DNA from: Galerina marginata
Taxonomy: Eukaryota; Basidiomycota; Agaricomycetes; Agaricales; Galerinaceae
NCBI GenBank assembly: GCA_023014335.1
Contig: JAECYW010000022.1
Span: 1,178,001 to 1,242,000, forward strand
Direction of reading: 5' to 3'
Length of the DNA: 64,000 nucleotides
The notes under the pieces are model-generated. The model was not told the origin of the DNA, searched no databases, and worked only from the letters and a program-made list of their open reading frames with translations. Position numbers and translations under genes: made by a program. This document shows, piece after piece, positions 25,656 to 36,400 of this stretch (within the stretch, counting starts at the first letter, position 1; every line of letters starts with the position of its first letter).

Positions 25656-26369
25656 GCTGCTTATCACAGTTGTGAAGTGCTGGAAAAATCGCTGTTCACG
25701 ACCTCTTAAATCAATTCGCAAGACTGGTACAAGAATAACTTGACCTTCTTATAAGATAACGGTGGTGTGATATCAACACATGATTTTTTGAGACCGCGGA
25801 TTGATAGGCATAGCAGTGTCCGATGGGTGAAGTCGTGGATATACATAGCCCGTTTTCGGGTAAAATTTGAAGGGTGTCAGACGTAGATAGTTCAACTGGA
25901 CCAGCCCAAACGGCAGGGTCAATCAGGCGTTGTCGATCTTCCATGATTAAGTGTAGAAGTCTCGGTCATGAAAGCAGGACATCAGAACTTAGAGGCGAGA
26001 AATTGAAAATAGCAGAGTAGCACACCGATGTGCCAGAATGTCACTAAAGGATTCATCGCAGAAACTGTTGAGTGCGGTTTTAACAGACCCAGGTAAGCAA
26101 GAGGAATAGATAACGTACCGCCATGACAAGAACTTCGGGAGTGTCGAACCCACGGCTTCGGCGATCGAGACCAAATTAGCGTCTGGAGCGGACCGGGGAG
26201 TTCCATAACTTCAAAGTCGTACCAAAGGTTAACTGCCACATGTAGGAAAGGCCATCGACCTCAGATTTTAGGTGGGTTCTAAACCAATCATACTTCAGAG
26301 AGCCAAATCGTGTTCATCTTTTTGCTGTACCTTACCTTTGTTTCTACGCTTTGAGGTATGAGCGGTTAT
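25656..26369. other. permease upstream region
   Basis: Promoter side of the permease; short frames only. No recognisable second gene. Confidence 0.35.
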
Positions 26370-26697
26370 TTAAGCAACTCCAGATTTAGATCTCGTCATC
26401 AACGTCTCTTTTGATGACGCCTTCTCGACGACAATGATCTCATATAGAGTAGTCCTCGTAGAGAGTGCGGCTGACAAGGGACGTGTCGAAAGACAGCCTA
26501 TATGCGAACTGCAGGCAAAGGAGTTAACCGCGCAGCAACGCATGGAAAAATGGAGGAAAACAAGTAGCCAATTGGAGCTAGTGGCTGACGACCCCTCCTT
26601 CATGGAGCAATCGATCTGGCCTTCACTGGGAAGAGGTAGATACAACAGATTAATATTTCCCATTTGTGCCGGGGCATCCCTTCGAATAGAAGGTTAG
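26370..26697 (+). CDS. unrecognised open frame, possibly a gene fragment
   Basis: A plus frame open from about 26370 to the stop at 26697, with an internal ATG at 26434. It encodes VINVSFDDAFSTT, ICELQAKELTAQQRMEKWR and SFMEQSIWPSLGRGRYNRL. Composition is protein-like with a helical Gln/Lys-rich middle, but I recognise no family. Lack of an obvious start and its position beside a permease fragment favour a leftover exon. Confidence 0.25.
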
Positions 26698-26732
26698 TTT
26701 GAGCTCGTAAATTCCATAGAAATTAAAGCGAG

Positions 26733-27330
26733 CACCATAGGTTACCCTTGTGCTGAGCGACAGTATCCGTGATTGTTGTGTGGAACGTCCCACTCAGCAA
26801 GTCAATTGTTAGGGATTCTGAAACCCAGGCTGAAGAAAAGAATGTTACTAGATTCATTATAGTTGGAGGAAGCACGCACACTGTATACAATGCATTAAGT
26901 TGCGTAAAGAAAAACCAGAGCTGACGTCCCCACCGTTGATACCGCAATCAGGTGGAGGCCAGGGAGGTCAAGAAGGTCAATGTTAACCAAGGTCGCATTA
27001 ATTAGCACCTCGTTCAATGTCTGGAACTCGCTCCCGCGGACGCCTGCACTCCGACAGCGGTTACAGACAAAGAAGGGACCAAAGGTCATCAGGAAATTGA
27101 AGGTGCTTTGCTAGATACGAGTAGGAATCAAACAACTAAATAGCGGCATTAGTAAGGAAAGTATGTAAACTGAACAATTTTATTACGCACGGAGAAGTGG
27201 ATAAGGCAATCGGATGACGTCTGGGTTTGAGTCCTGCAGTGGCGGCGTCGAGAGTACAGCCTCTGAAAAAAAATATTGACCAGTTCCAGAGAGATGAGGT
27301 TCTGGCGGGTTGTTCGTGAAAATCGCGATA
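26733..27330 (-). pseudogene. 3' fragment of a second MUP1-type permease
   Basis: Minus-strand pieces match the intact permease: MTFGPFFVCNRCRSAGVRGS with EFQTLNEVLINATLVNIDLL corresponds to MTIGLFSVRLRRQRIGAPRT with EFRAWNAVLVFTILVNIYLL. LAEWDVPHNNHGYCRSAQG near 26743-26800 corresponds to the C-terminal LAEWDATHDEHGDVTSH. Frames are broken, substitutions are many and the 5' half is absent. An HPIALSTSPC piece near 27190 may be the decayed YPRFWASTRPF exon. This is an old partial tandem duplicate of the neighbouring gene. Confidence 0.65.
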
Positions 27331-27552
27331 TAAGGTACGAGGTTCCTTCACATAAAATTTCCCAGACCCTAATCTCTTGGAACAGTGAACGAAGATATGA
27401 TGCAGCCTAAATAGTTTCTCGAATAGGTCCAGCGTGACGTCGATTCTCCTACATATTTGCTTATGACAAGTTCAAAAAATTGACGAAGGGAAAAAATGGT
27501 GGCACGTAGGTGAAGAAGAAGTGTAGCGCGGCCGTCCGGGCTCCGAAACCAT

Positions 27553-27978
27553 TTAAAGAGGAGTGCATTCATCGTAAAATCCGAGCTTCGATGATTTAGT
27601 GCGCGTTATGACGATTCATGACATAATCAGACTTACAGTCAGCGGTGTGCAACAAGCAAGCTTTTGGTTGCAAGTTAGCAGGGTAGTTGCATCCGAACAA
27701 CCGACTATTGGAGGTTATCAGTAGAATTTCTCTTTCTCTTCGTCGACCTGCGACTTACAGCCTACAGTTCCAGAAAGAGAAGTCGGACCGATACCAAGGA
27801 GCTGGATGAGGGCAAGTGCGGTGGAAGACTGGTGGGTGTCAGAATGATTGGTCGAACAAAGTGTACTCAAACTCACGTCTGTAAGAGTAGAGCAGCAGAC
27901 GGGGGTGCAGGCTCTGACACTCGTTGAGGCAACAAGGGCAACAAACAGCTTAAGGACGGCGGGGGAGCGATACATCAT
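27553..27978 (-). CDS. class I hydrophobin, copy 1
   Basis: Four exons (27978-27877, 27828-27759, 27704-27637, 27585-27553; introns 48, 54 and 51 nt) give a 90-residue secreted protein. An N-terminal hydrophobic signal (LKLFVALVASTSV) precedes the eight-cysteine pattern C-3-CC-30-C-8-C-5-CC-10-C: CTPVCC, VGFGC, LLTC, KLACC and YDEC. All spacings fit class I hydrophobins except the short C1-C2 gap of three residues. Hydrophobins are small amphipathic proteins that self-assemble at air-water and wall surfaces of hyphae and fruit bodies. The last exon is only 11 codons including the stop, which automated tools may miss. Two start codons are adjacent (27978 and 27975). A tandem copy follows upstream at 28.9-29.3 kb. 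Confidence 0.88.
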
Positions 27979-28907
27979 AGTGTAGTTGCTGTTCTATGAA
28001 AGCCTGGAGCGCGGTGGTCAGGATTATCTTTGATGGCTTTATTTCTGAGTAAATAATCGTACCGGCGTAATGGATGGATTTAGAACCAAAGATTTCGGAG
28101 AATAGGACTCAGGGATGGCGGCTGCCCCAAAGTCCGACCTCATGTCGCTTTCGGTGGGTCAGTGGGACGCGCACATATACTCCTGAGGATTGGGCGACAA
28201 AGGCTCATCAAGAGCTGCTGGCTCTTGGTGAATTTGAAAGGTGGAGCCATGCTTGGCCTAGCACTGGTGGGTCCTGTATAGTCCGCATGAGTCTCTTGTG
28301 CATTCCTGGATGCGATAACGGGCATGCTTACGGCTGTAACGCCTGGCGACAACAGATTTAACGTGAGATCTCCGGTTCTGCTGTCTGTCGGCGTAAATGA
28401 ACTTAGACGTCGCGCTGAACTGGCAGATGATGAGAAAGTACAGACAAAATGGGCCGGTAAGACCTTCGAGTTGTTTGGGAGGGGTTAAGGTGGATGTTGC
28501 TGGAACGTCTGCAAATCTGATGTTTACCCAATTGCGTCCGAAACATCCAGCACCGTGAATGAGGAAAAGAACTGCATTTGAATGTGAGGCCTTGTTGAGA
28601 CCGTCGCTTCAACGTTAAGTACTAAGTGTTTGTTGGTATGATATATGTAACGCGTTCCACGCGTTACGTTAGCTTTTGACTTTTCGCCCCACACACGTGA
28701 TGCTCAAAAAGGGAAAGTATTATCTAATCGTCCAAATTCCTGTCGGCTCAATCTTAGTTAGGGCAACTTTTCGAAGAGGCAAGGGAAAGTACCGTCAATT
28801 TACCTCATGCATATTTTTTTGGTGGTTTTCTATTCGAGTCTTACGGTTCGAAATTAATTTACAAGCACGAAGGAGAAGGTCACTAGCCACTGTTGCTGCA
28901 CTGAAAT
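27979..28907. other. spacer between tandem hydrophobins, with promoter of copy 1
   Basis: The 28030-28160 stretch (promoter of copy 1) resembles 29410-29545 (promoter of copy 2), including CGGTACGA followed by a TATTTA box on the minus strand and a shared GTTTTCGGTGGGTCAG-type segment. The remainder holds no supported gene. Confidence 0.5.
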
Positions 28908-29346
28908 TTAGACTAAACTGAGCGGAATGCATTGATCGTAAAGTCCGAGCTTTTTGATCCCTTAGTCATCTTCACGAAGATAATAGCAGAAACGGGCTTA
29001 CAGTCTCCGGTGTGCAACAAGCAAGCTTTTGAGTGCAAGATAACAAGTTGAGTGTCGCATCCGCACAGCCGACTGTAAGAAGAGGTCATTAACACATTCT
29101 CTCGGTCTTTTGGTCGGCGACTTACATCCAACAGTACCGGATAGCCCAGCCGGAACTATACCAAGAAGTTGGAGGAGGGGGCTGATGGTGGAGGCCTGAA
29201 AGGTTTCAGAAACTAATAGCTCAATTTTGTGAATTCAAACACACATCCACAAGGCTGGAGCAACAGACAAGGCTGCAGGCTTTGACATTCGCCGCAGCGA
29301 AAAGGGGGACAAATAGCGCGAATGCGGTGCGAGCACGGTAAAACAT
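28908..29346 (-). CDS. class I hydrophobin, copy 2
   Basis: Four exons joined by three short introns at the same positions and phases as copy 1. The ATG is at 29346 (MFYRARTAFALFVPLFAAA, a signal peptide) and the stop at 28908. Cysteine landmarks are CSLVCC, VGFGC, LLSC, KLACC and LYDQC, followed by IPLSLV. The cysteine spacing C-3-CC-30-C-8/9-C-5-CC-10-C equals copy 1. The final intron, 52 nt with a TGACTAA branch-like site and an AAAAAG acceptor, separates the last cysteine onto a tiny exon. The protein is about 94 residues. It is a tandem duplicate of copy 1 with roughly half the residues changed, so the two may have diverged in expression or surface properties. Confidence 0.86.
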
Positions 29347-29867
29347 GGCGCAGTCACCGGTCTATGAATGTGGGGGTCAAGAATAACTCAGACGCGGTTG
29401 CTTATGTAGGGATAAATACTCGTACCGACACGAATTATGGCAAATTAGGTTCGGAAAATAGAATTCAGGGATGTTCTTCTCGAATCCAACTCTGAGTGAT
29501 AGACATAAGTCCGAGTCTAAGTTGTTTTCGGTGGGTCAGCAAGTTACGTACTTCCGCGGCAGCTTCGTCGAAAGAGGATATCTCACTCACGACAAGACAT
29601 CAAATCCTTTGCAAGGCTGTGCTTCTTCGGGGACGTGGCGTTCAGAGCCCAACGATGCCTTCCTGAAAGGTATGGTATGGTGAATGCTCCTGGTAAGCGA
29701 TAATAAAATTGCTTACGCCTGTGACGACCACAAACAAGCTCGGCAAATCAAATTGAAGCCCCACACCTGGCACGTTAAAATCTCCGGTAATGCTGTAAGG
29801 ATATTTTTGACGAGCGTAGACGTGGCACAAAACCGGCATGTAGCAGTGAAAAAAATGGAATCCCACG
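29347..29867. other. no supported gene
   Basis: Apart from the hydrophobin promoter, only short frames. Missing 5' exons of the peroxidase remnant should lie here but no PCP or EGD motif was found. Confidence 0.4.
29410..29440 (-). promoter_or_regulatory. hydrophobin copy 2 core promoter
   Basis: On the minus strand, GTACGAGTATTTATCCC lies about 75 bases upstream of the ATG. The same GTACGA(N)TATTTA arrangement stands upstream of copy 1 near 28045-28062. Conservation between copies supports a TATA-like element. Confidence 0.4.
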
Positions 29868-30311
29868 TTCTCCCTCGTTTCCCCTCGCCTCTTCACTGCA
29901 TACGGGGAGTCTGTCTTCCCCATCAATTTCTTCATCGATGGACGACAGAAGGACGGTCAACTCAATCTTGATGTAGCTCGCAGTTTCTTCCAAAACATGC
30001 GCATGCCAGACGGCTTCCATCGCCACGACGGGGCGATCAGCAATGTCGGCTTCGAATATGTTTTTAACCAGTACCCAATTCAACCAGGAGCCAACGTAAA
30101 TGGTGTTAACACTTATACTCCTGATCCAAATTCAGCAACCTTGGACCAACCGTGTCTTCGTTATACCAACTTCGTCAATATAAACATCAAGTCCCTCTAC
30201 CCCAATCCAACTGGGGACCTCCTAAAAGCTCTTAGCGCAAACTTGGAGTTCTTGTTCCAGGCCACCGCTTCAAACGGCTGTACGCAAGTTTTCCCCTATG
30301 GCGCGAATTAG
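29868..30311 (+). pseudogene. 3' remnant of a heme-thiolate peroxidase (chloroperoxidase/UPO family)
   Basis: The frame ending at 30311 encodes RLFTAYGESVFPINFFIDGR, DVARSFFQNMRMPDGFHR, FNQYPIQPGANVNGVNTYTP and YTNFVNINIKSLYPNPTGD, and ends QVFPYGAN*. This is the C-terminal 140 or so residues of the Peroxidase_2 family (extracellular chloroperoxidases and unspecific peroxygenases). The N-terminal half, which holds the heme-ligating PCP cysteine motif and the acid-base glutamate region, is absent from the upstream sequence, so the product cannot be a normal enzyme. The open frame is otherwise clean, suggesting a fairly recent truncation. Confidence 0.72.
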
Positions 30312-30893
30312 ACACAACTCAAGGGTTGACCGCGTATCTCTATTGATAACTTTAAGTTATATATCAGTTGGTATACACAAGTAATTTACGTGGCAATTAA
30401 TACTGTATAACCAGGTGTTATGATATAGTAGAAGGGGTAAATACTTTCACAGCTGATTCGACAGTTTTAATTATGTTAAACGACCGAGAGTTAGGCCCAA
30501 ATGCTGCTTGTACTTACTCCACGAGGATAAATTTGGAGTAAAATGTTGTAGTTACTCCCCACAAGGGACTGCTGCGACCCTCAAAGTGACGCGAATACGC
30601 ATGACGCATTAAGCGCTGGCTTATAGTGCGCGTATTGTTGGGCAGAACAACGTTACCTATGACTGAGGACGAGCATGTATTCGTCTTGGTTAGCCGCCCC
30701 GGATAGAGCTCTCGATGGATACCATTTGTACTCACATGCGCTCACAAGGCAAATCATTTGTTCGGCGCCTATTTTTACATTTGAATCTCCGACATTTGGC
30801 GTTATATAAATGGACTCCTGAGTCGCCACAATTCTGGGTTTTCCAACGACCAGCTTTCACCAACGGAAGTCTAAGCAAGCACATTGAACTTAT
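30312..30893. other. intergenic between peroxidase remnant and F-box gene
   Basis: AT-rich; no supported gene. Serves as the F-box gene upstream region. Confidence 0.4.
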
Positions 30894-32627
30894 ATGTACG
30901 TCTACATCCAACATGCTTACGATATTCAGGGCCATAATGTCTGGCTGACTAGGAACGATGCCGGACTTGAATATCATCCCACCGAGGACGCCACCACCGC
31001 TGCCGCCAACTCTGGCACACCAGGACTTGTCACAGAGTTCAATACAGACGTACTGCTTCTAATATTCGACATTATTGCCTCTAAAAACTCTACATATCGC
31101 GAACAAACTCCTTGGCGCTCCATTACACGTTGCTCCCAGGTTTGCAAGTCGTGGCGCGGTCTGATTTTAAACTCACCAAGGTTGTGGGGAAAGATAGTCA
31201 ACCTGGACATACTGTTTGGGAAACAGAAAGGGCCTGGGGAGGAATATATGATGCAACGAACTGGCAACGCCTTGCTCTGGGTCCATGGTCTCAATTACAC
31301 TGTTTATGGTGCTGAGCTGGCGGTGTTTTTAGGAAAATACTGGGAACGGATCGAAATCCTCGATATCGCAATAAATTTCGACAAATCGAAAGAAATAAAC
31401 AAAAATATAATGCCCATTCTCTGTCGTCCGGCTCTACGTCTCAAAGTCTTTTCGATCAAAGGTACCTCCACAAATCTGGCCTTTCAAAGAACAGATTCGG
31501 CAAGCCTCTTCAGAGATAATGCCCCAAATCTGCAGAAGTACATGGCCCCATTTTCTGTTAGCAACAAACTGGCTAATATCACGGATCTATCCCTGACGAA
31601 CGTTCGCTCCATTTTTGAAGCGCTTCAGCCACTCACGGGAATGGACAAGCTCGTCACACTTTATCTAGGCCTACCGTCTAAAATCGATAGCCCGACAACA
31701 TTTTTCCACCCGAAAATCAGCCTTCAAGAGCTCCGTAGCCTGGCTTTGCGTGGGGACTACGAGGATTGTACTCATATTATGAGCCTCCTCGAGGTTGGGC
31801 CTCGATGCTGCGTGGACCTTATGGCTGACTCCCAGACTGCATCACCGGCGCCATCCCACTTTTCTCCGGAGGTCTTAGTTGGATATTTTGATAGGTACGC
31901 CGAGGGGAATACTATCGGAAGTATCTGTGTGTGCAAGGACGCAGGTTCGACCCACCGCTTGGGATTTTGGGCTACCACCAGAGTCACTAAGCTTGCCAGC
32001 TTGGAAGGGCATGTGATCTTCCAAATATATCTTGGCGACTTACTTGAAGGAACATTTAACGAATTCCTGTCCCGGATCGCTGGTAGTTCATCCACAAGCC
32101 TCAGCAGGGTAGAAACCTTTTTTGGCTTGCTGGACAAGGAAGTCGTTGACGCTCAAGACTTGAGGTTCCTGGCCGCAAAGCTTTCTGGTCTCCGTACACT
32201 AGAAGCCAATCCACGGGCTCTCGAACTTGTGTTCGATTCTCCTGGGGTACCCACACTGTCAGCATTTTTTCCTAACCTGCAGATTATCAATCTTTATCCC
32301 ATAAATAATGAAGAAAATCCGCTCCTATTCCTCAGAGAAATATTCCTTCGACAGAAGGATGATAGGAGGCCGTTTCCCCTTATAAATATTACGATGGTCG
32401 TAAAAACCATTGTTCCAGATGGAATCTACCTGCTTGAAGATGTCCAAGGTCTGAGATTGGAGTACAATGTGCCTTTCAATAAGGGAAGATCCAGGATCTA
32501 TACGTGCGGCATTGGGCTGGAAGCGCTGCGGGATTGGTTAAAGAAGTCCCGAGAAATCTGGGAGGAGTTTCGGCGTGAACGGAGCCCATTAATCGCGCCT
32601 ATTGGCAGTATTAAATATGATTTTTGA
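30894..32627 (+). CDS. F-box protein
   Basis: An intronless 577-residue open frame. Residues about 47-95 form an F-box-like motif: LVTEFNTDVLLLIFDIIA, then WRSITRCSQVCKSWRGLIL and SPRLWGKIV. This is the usual agaricomycete form (P/F..LL..IF ... VCk.W..ia...p.LW). The rest is a long leucine-rich region with F-box-associated repeats such as IEILDIAINFDKSKE, MDKLVTLYLGL, LQELRSLALRG and LPNLQ-type turns. By family the F-box binds SKP1 in an SCF ubiquitin ligase and the repeat region selects substrates; the substrate is unknown. These genes are highly expanded and variable in mushrooms. The first 40 residues are unconserved and the true start may be one of the later ATGs. Confidence 0.85.
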   Translation: MYVYIQHAYDIQGHNVWLTRNDAGLEYHPTEDATTAAANSGTPGLVTEFNTDVLLLIFDIIASKNSTYREQTPWRSITRCSQVCKSWRGLILNSPRLWGKIVNLDILFGKQKGPGEEYMMQRTGNALLWVHGLNYTVYGAELAVFLGKYWERIEILDIAINFDKSKEINKNIMPILCRPALRLKVFSIKGTSTNLAFQRTDSASLFRDNAPNLQKYMAPFSVSNKLANITDLSLTNVRSIFEALQPLTGMDKLVTLYLGLPSKIDSPTTFFHPKISLQELRSLALRGDYEDCTHIMSLLEVGPRCCVDLMADSQTASPAPSHFSPEVLVGYFDRYAEGNTIGSICVCKDAGSTHRLGFWATTRVTKLASLEGHVIFQIYLGDLLEGTFNEFLSRIAGSSSTSLSRVETFFGLLDKEVVDAQDLRFLAAKLSGLRTLEANPRALELVFDSPGVPTLSAFFPNLQIINLYPINNEENPLLFLREIFLRQKDDRRPFPLINITMVVKTIVPDGIYLLEDVQGLRLEYNVPFNKGRSRIYTCGIGLEALRDWLKKSREIWEEFRRERSPLIAPIGSIKYDF

Positions 32628-33454
32628 GCCTGAGGCTCTCGCAACCGGACAAACTTGGTTCGACGATCCCCTTCTCTTCGTCCCCTTTCATCAGTATAGT
32701 GTGTGTACTTTAACTTGTAGTGATCCTAATTTAATTTTTGGTTTACCTTCTGGAAATTGGGTATCAATGATCCAAACTGACATTACCCTGCAATCGAAGT
32801 ACCAACAACTATTTGCATCGGTAAAATGCCTGTAATTGCCGCGTTGAATCAACGTTTAATCTATTGTTCCTCTTTCCTCTTTCCTCTTTCTTGATCTCTG
32901 ATTACAGTAGCCAAGGCAGCCTTACACCGCCCTCTTTTACGCTCCGAAACATTTCAGCTATACAACCATACACCGACAGCCTGCCTTTACCTATGACAGT
33001 TGGCAAGACAGTTGGCCGACTTCACATAACTATGTACATAGTAGAAAGTAGGCCGCTAGGCTTTCTCGTGCGTCTTAGTACAAGACTACTTGTTGCACGT
33101 TAATCCATTGGGCAGACTTCATAGATGGAATATAGATGGTTAAAACACGACGGAAAAATCCTGCTTGTACATACTATTCTGCACCGAAGTTAAATCAATC
33201 TCCTGCCTCCGTTTTCTTGTCCTCTGCGCAACCCTTTTCTGCGCAACCCTGATACTGGCAGCTAACAATGGGAGAATCGCATCCGGCAACCCGGTGCGAA
33301 TTCCATTTTGTACTCCGCCCCAACTTTCCCGTGCCTGCAAAAGACCACCGCCAACCACCTCCGACTTCGTGCACATACATCCCCTCGAAGCGTAAAATTC
33401 GAACGAGCGAAGTTCTCGCTGCGCGACTTCGCGAAACAACAGCTGCAACAGCGA
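32628..33454. other. intergenic, likely promoter of the large zinc-cluster gene
   Basis: No supported gene. Frames overlapping 33195-33450 are shadows of, or possible 5' coding for, the following gene; the sequence upstream of the ATG at 33455 stays open in the same frame. Confidence 0.35.
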
Positions 33455-36400
33455 ATGGTATTGCTCTCTGCGCTAAACACGCTCGGGCCTCCCTCAGCGA
33501 TGGGATCGGCGCATTCTGGTGCAGCAGCGTCGGTGTCTGGGTCAGGTTGTGCGCCTGCAGGCCTAAATACGACCGCGATTGCACCCGGATCGACATCAAT
33601 AGCCACACTAGCACCAACATCGACGGGGGAAACGGCGAAAACGGCCACAACTACGCTTCCATTAACCACCGCGACGACTGCGACGCCAGCTACAACGTCA
33701 ATGACACTGACGAAAGCAGCCACAACATCGACGATGCAGCCACACCAAAGGGCGATTCCCGCGTCTGCGATAATGCAGGCGGCGACAGCGGCCACCACCA
33801 TGACGAATACATCGCCCGGCGCACATCTTCCCCAAACACCGCTGCACATACAGCTAAAAGCCATTTTCCAAGCCCAAGCCCAAGCCCAAGCTCAGAAGAA
33901 TCGACCATCCCCCGCGGAGGCGGCAGCTGCAGCGGTGGCAGTCGCTCAAGCAGTCGGGGTTCCCCCCTCTGATTCGGTACAGGCTTTACTAGATTATCAG
34001 TTTGGGCGTCATCCGCCTCCGCCAGCACCGGAACAACGACCTGGACAATCGCTAAAAAACGCGCAAACCCCCAGTCAGACCGAGAAAGAGCCACCAGGTC
34101 CTTCAAGACCCATCCCTACTTCCGCTTCCCCGCTAAGCTCTGGATCGAGCATGAGCATCGGATCTACATCGACGAGGGTTGGCGGGACGTCGACTGCTGC
34201 GACCAGTATGACGCCTGGCCTCCCCCAAGAGGAGGAGGAGGGTGCCGTGGACGAGATCCAGAAAGCCGGAGGCCCGAAGTCGGGCTCGTCGAAACCCCAC
34301 GTACTCAAACGCAAAGCCTCGGACAGCCCAACGGGTGTTCATCCGGACGAGCCTAAACGCGTGAAGGCGAATGATTTTGCCTCCACCTCAGCCACGACCA
34401 ACAAGAAGCCCAAAATCCCCGTCGCCATTTCCGTTCTTGCCCGGGCCTCCAACCCCACTAAATCCTCCGCCGATCCCGCTGATGCAGATAACTCAGGCCT
34501 CTCGCCCGACGAGGAGAACACGTTCAAGGCCCTCCTCCAATCTATTAAGAAGGCGCTGCCGAGGAAGGAGGAGTTTCTTGACGAGTTTCCTGTGCGTACG
34601 AATGGGTCTTATTTTTATTTGCGTCGTGACTGATGGTTCTTGTTTCTTCTTATCCCTTTTTCTGTTCGCCTCACACGTCTATGTATCGAAAATCGCGATT
34701 TCAACTTGAACACTCGAATAAATGCGTTTTATGTGCATTTACCCCTCGATTGACACTCCATGGACCGGCATTTACGATCTCCCGTATTGGGTGGGCGAAT
34801 AACGTGCATAAATCGACCACCATCACGCATATATTCGTCGACCAACATACCTCATCCTTTCACGAACGTCCATTTAACACACCAACCAACATACATTCAT
34901 TTCTTAACGGATGGATGTCGTTTAACGTGCTATATCATTGCCAACTACGCATATATCTCTCCGTCTACCCATTTTCCTCGATAAACTAGACATGCGACCC
35001 GTGCAACCGCAGCAACAAACCGTGCATATTCCTCGCAGACATGGGATGCGGGGGCTGCCGCGTGCGACGTATCGCCTGTCCGCGCCAGCGGGAGTACTTC
35101 GCGCAATGCCTCACGTCCACCGCACACGGCGGGTGGGGGTACCTCCAATCTCCTCCTTCAGGTGTATCCGCCGACGTACCTGAAAACAGCGTAGCGAAAA
35201 GGGCCGACGCGAAGGACGGAACCGACCACGACTGGGACGCCGGGCACCAGAAGAACGATCTGGGCCTCACGCGTGCAGCCGCCGAGCAGGCTCTGAAGGT
35301 GCTGGGGATCAAGAAGCGGACGAGGAGGAGCAGCCCCAAGTGGCATTTGGGAGGTGGGGCGAAGGCGAAGTTGAAGGAGAAGAAGGAGGCGAAGCAGAAG
35401 AGCAGGAGTAGGGGTGACTCGGCGAGCGACGATGGGAGTGGGAGTGGAAGTGAGAGCGAGAGTGAGAGCGAGAGCGAGGCGTCTGATCCGTTGAAGACAC
35501 CGCCGCCTAGGGCTGCGAAGTTGGCGTTGTTGGATAAACCGCCGCCGAAGAGGAGGGCTAGGCGGAAGCCCTGGGAGATTGCGAAGGATGCTCTGACAAA
35601 TGGAACCAACGACTCTGGAGCCAGTGTGAAGACGGGCGGAACGATCATCGTGAAGCCGAGGGTTGGGACGGTGTCGGTGTCGGTGTCAAAGCCCAAGCCT
35701 GCGATGCCGGTGAAGGTGAAGGGGAAACCAGGGCGAAAACCAAAGCCAAAACCGACGCCGACCTCGCTTTCGAAATCAAACTCGCCATCCAAAACACCGA
35801 AAGTGACATCCATCTCTTCCTCCTTCTCGATCTCAGCGAAGGGGAAATCCTTCTCAACGAAGCCAATCTCAGTGGGTTCGACATCCTCCTCCGACTCGGA
35901 CGATCTGATGGACTTTTTGTCGTCGTCGCCTTCTACACCTGAAGGATCTCCGTTCCGTGGACCTCGGGTTAATCTGCGCCAACTTTATATGCGTCCACCT
36001 GAACCTGAGCACGACCCTGAGCGCGAGGCGTCTGGGACAGGCTCGGGATCCGCAGCGAGGAAAGGGAAAGGAAAAGAGAGAGAGAAAGAGGTCGGGGTGG
36101 GAAAGCGTGCGAGTCATGAGCCGTCGTACGACGAAGGGCATCGACCCATGGCGGCGCGGAGGCTGGTCGGCGGGGCTGGTCACAAGGTGGGCCTCGGTGT
36201 GGATATGTACGCGGACACGGATTCGGACGAAGTGTACTCGTCGGGTGTTTCTGATGAAACGAAGTCGCTCTTGCGCCGCTCTGGCTTGCCGCCTCGTCCC
36301 CGTCCAAAACAGCGCTCGATGACGCCGCCGACGCCTCTGAGCGACGTTCTGGCGGAGTTGATGGAGAAAGGCCATCTGATGAAGGAGGGAGAGTTTATGA

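Noticed and set aside
33840..33900. CAAGCCCAAGCCCAAGC microsatellite as a regulatory array
   Set aside because: It is in frame within the coding exon (Ala-Gln repeat) and needs no other explanation.
33268..33972. Alternative plus frame of 234 codons overlapping the large zinc-cluster gene
   Set aside because: It is a shadow frame of the Thr/Ala-rich exon 1. It does not lead into the cysteine exon and lacks paralog support.
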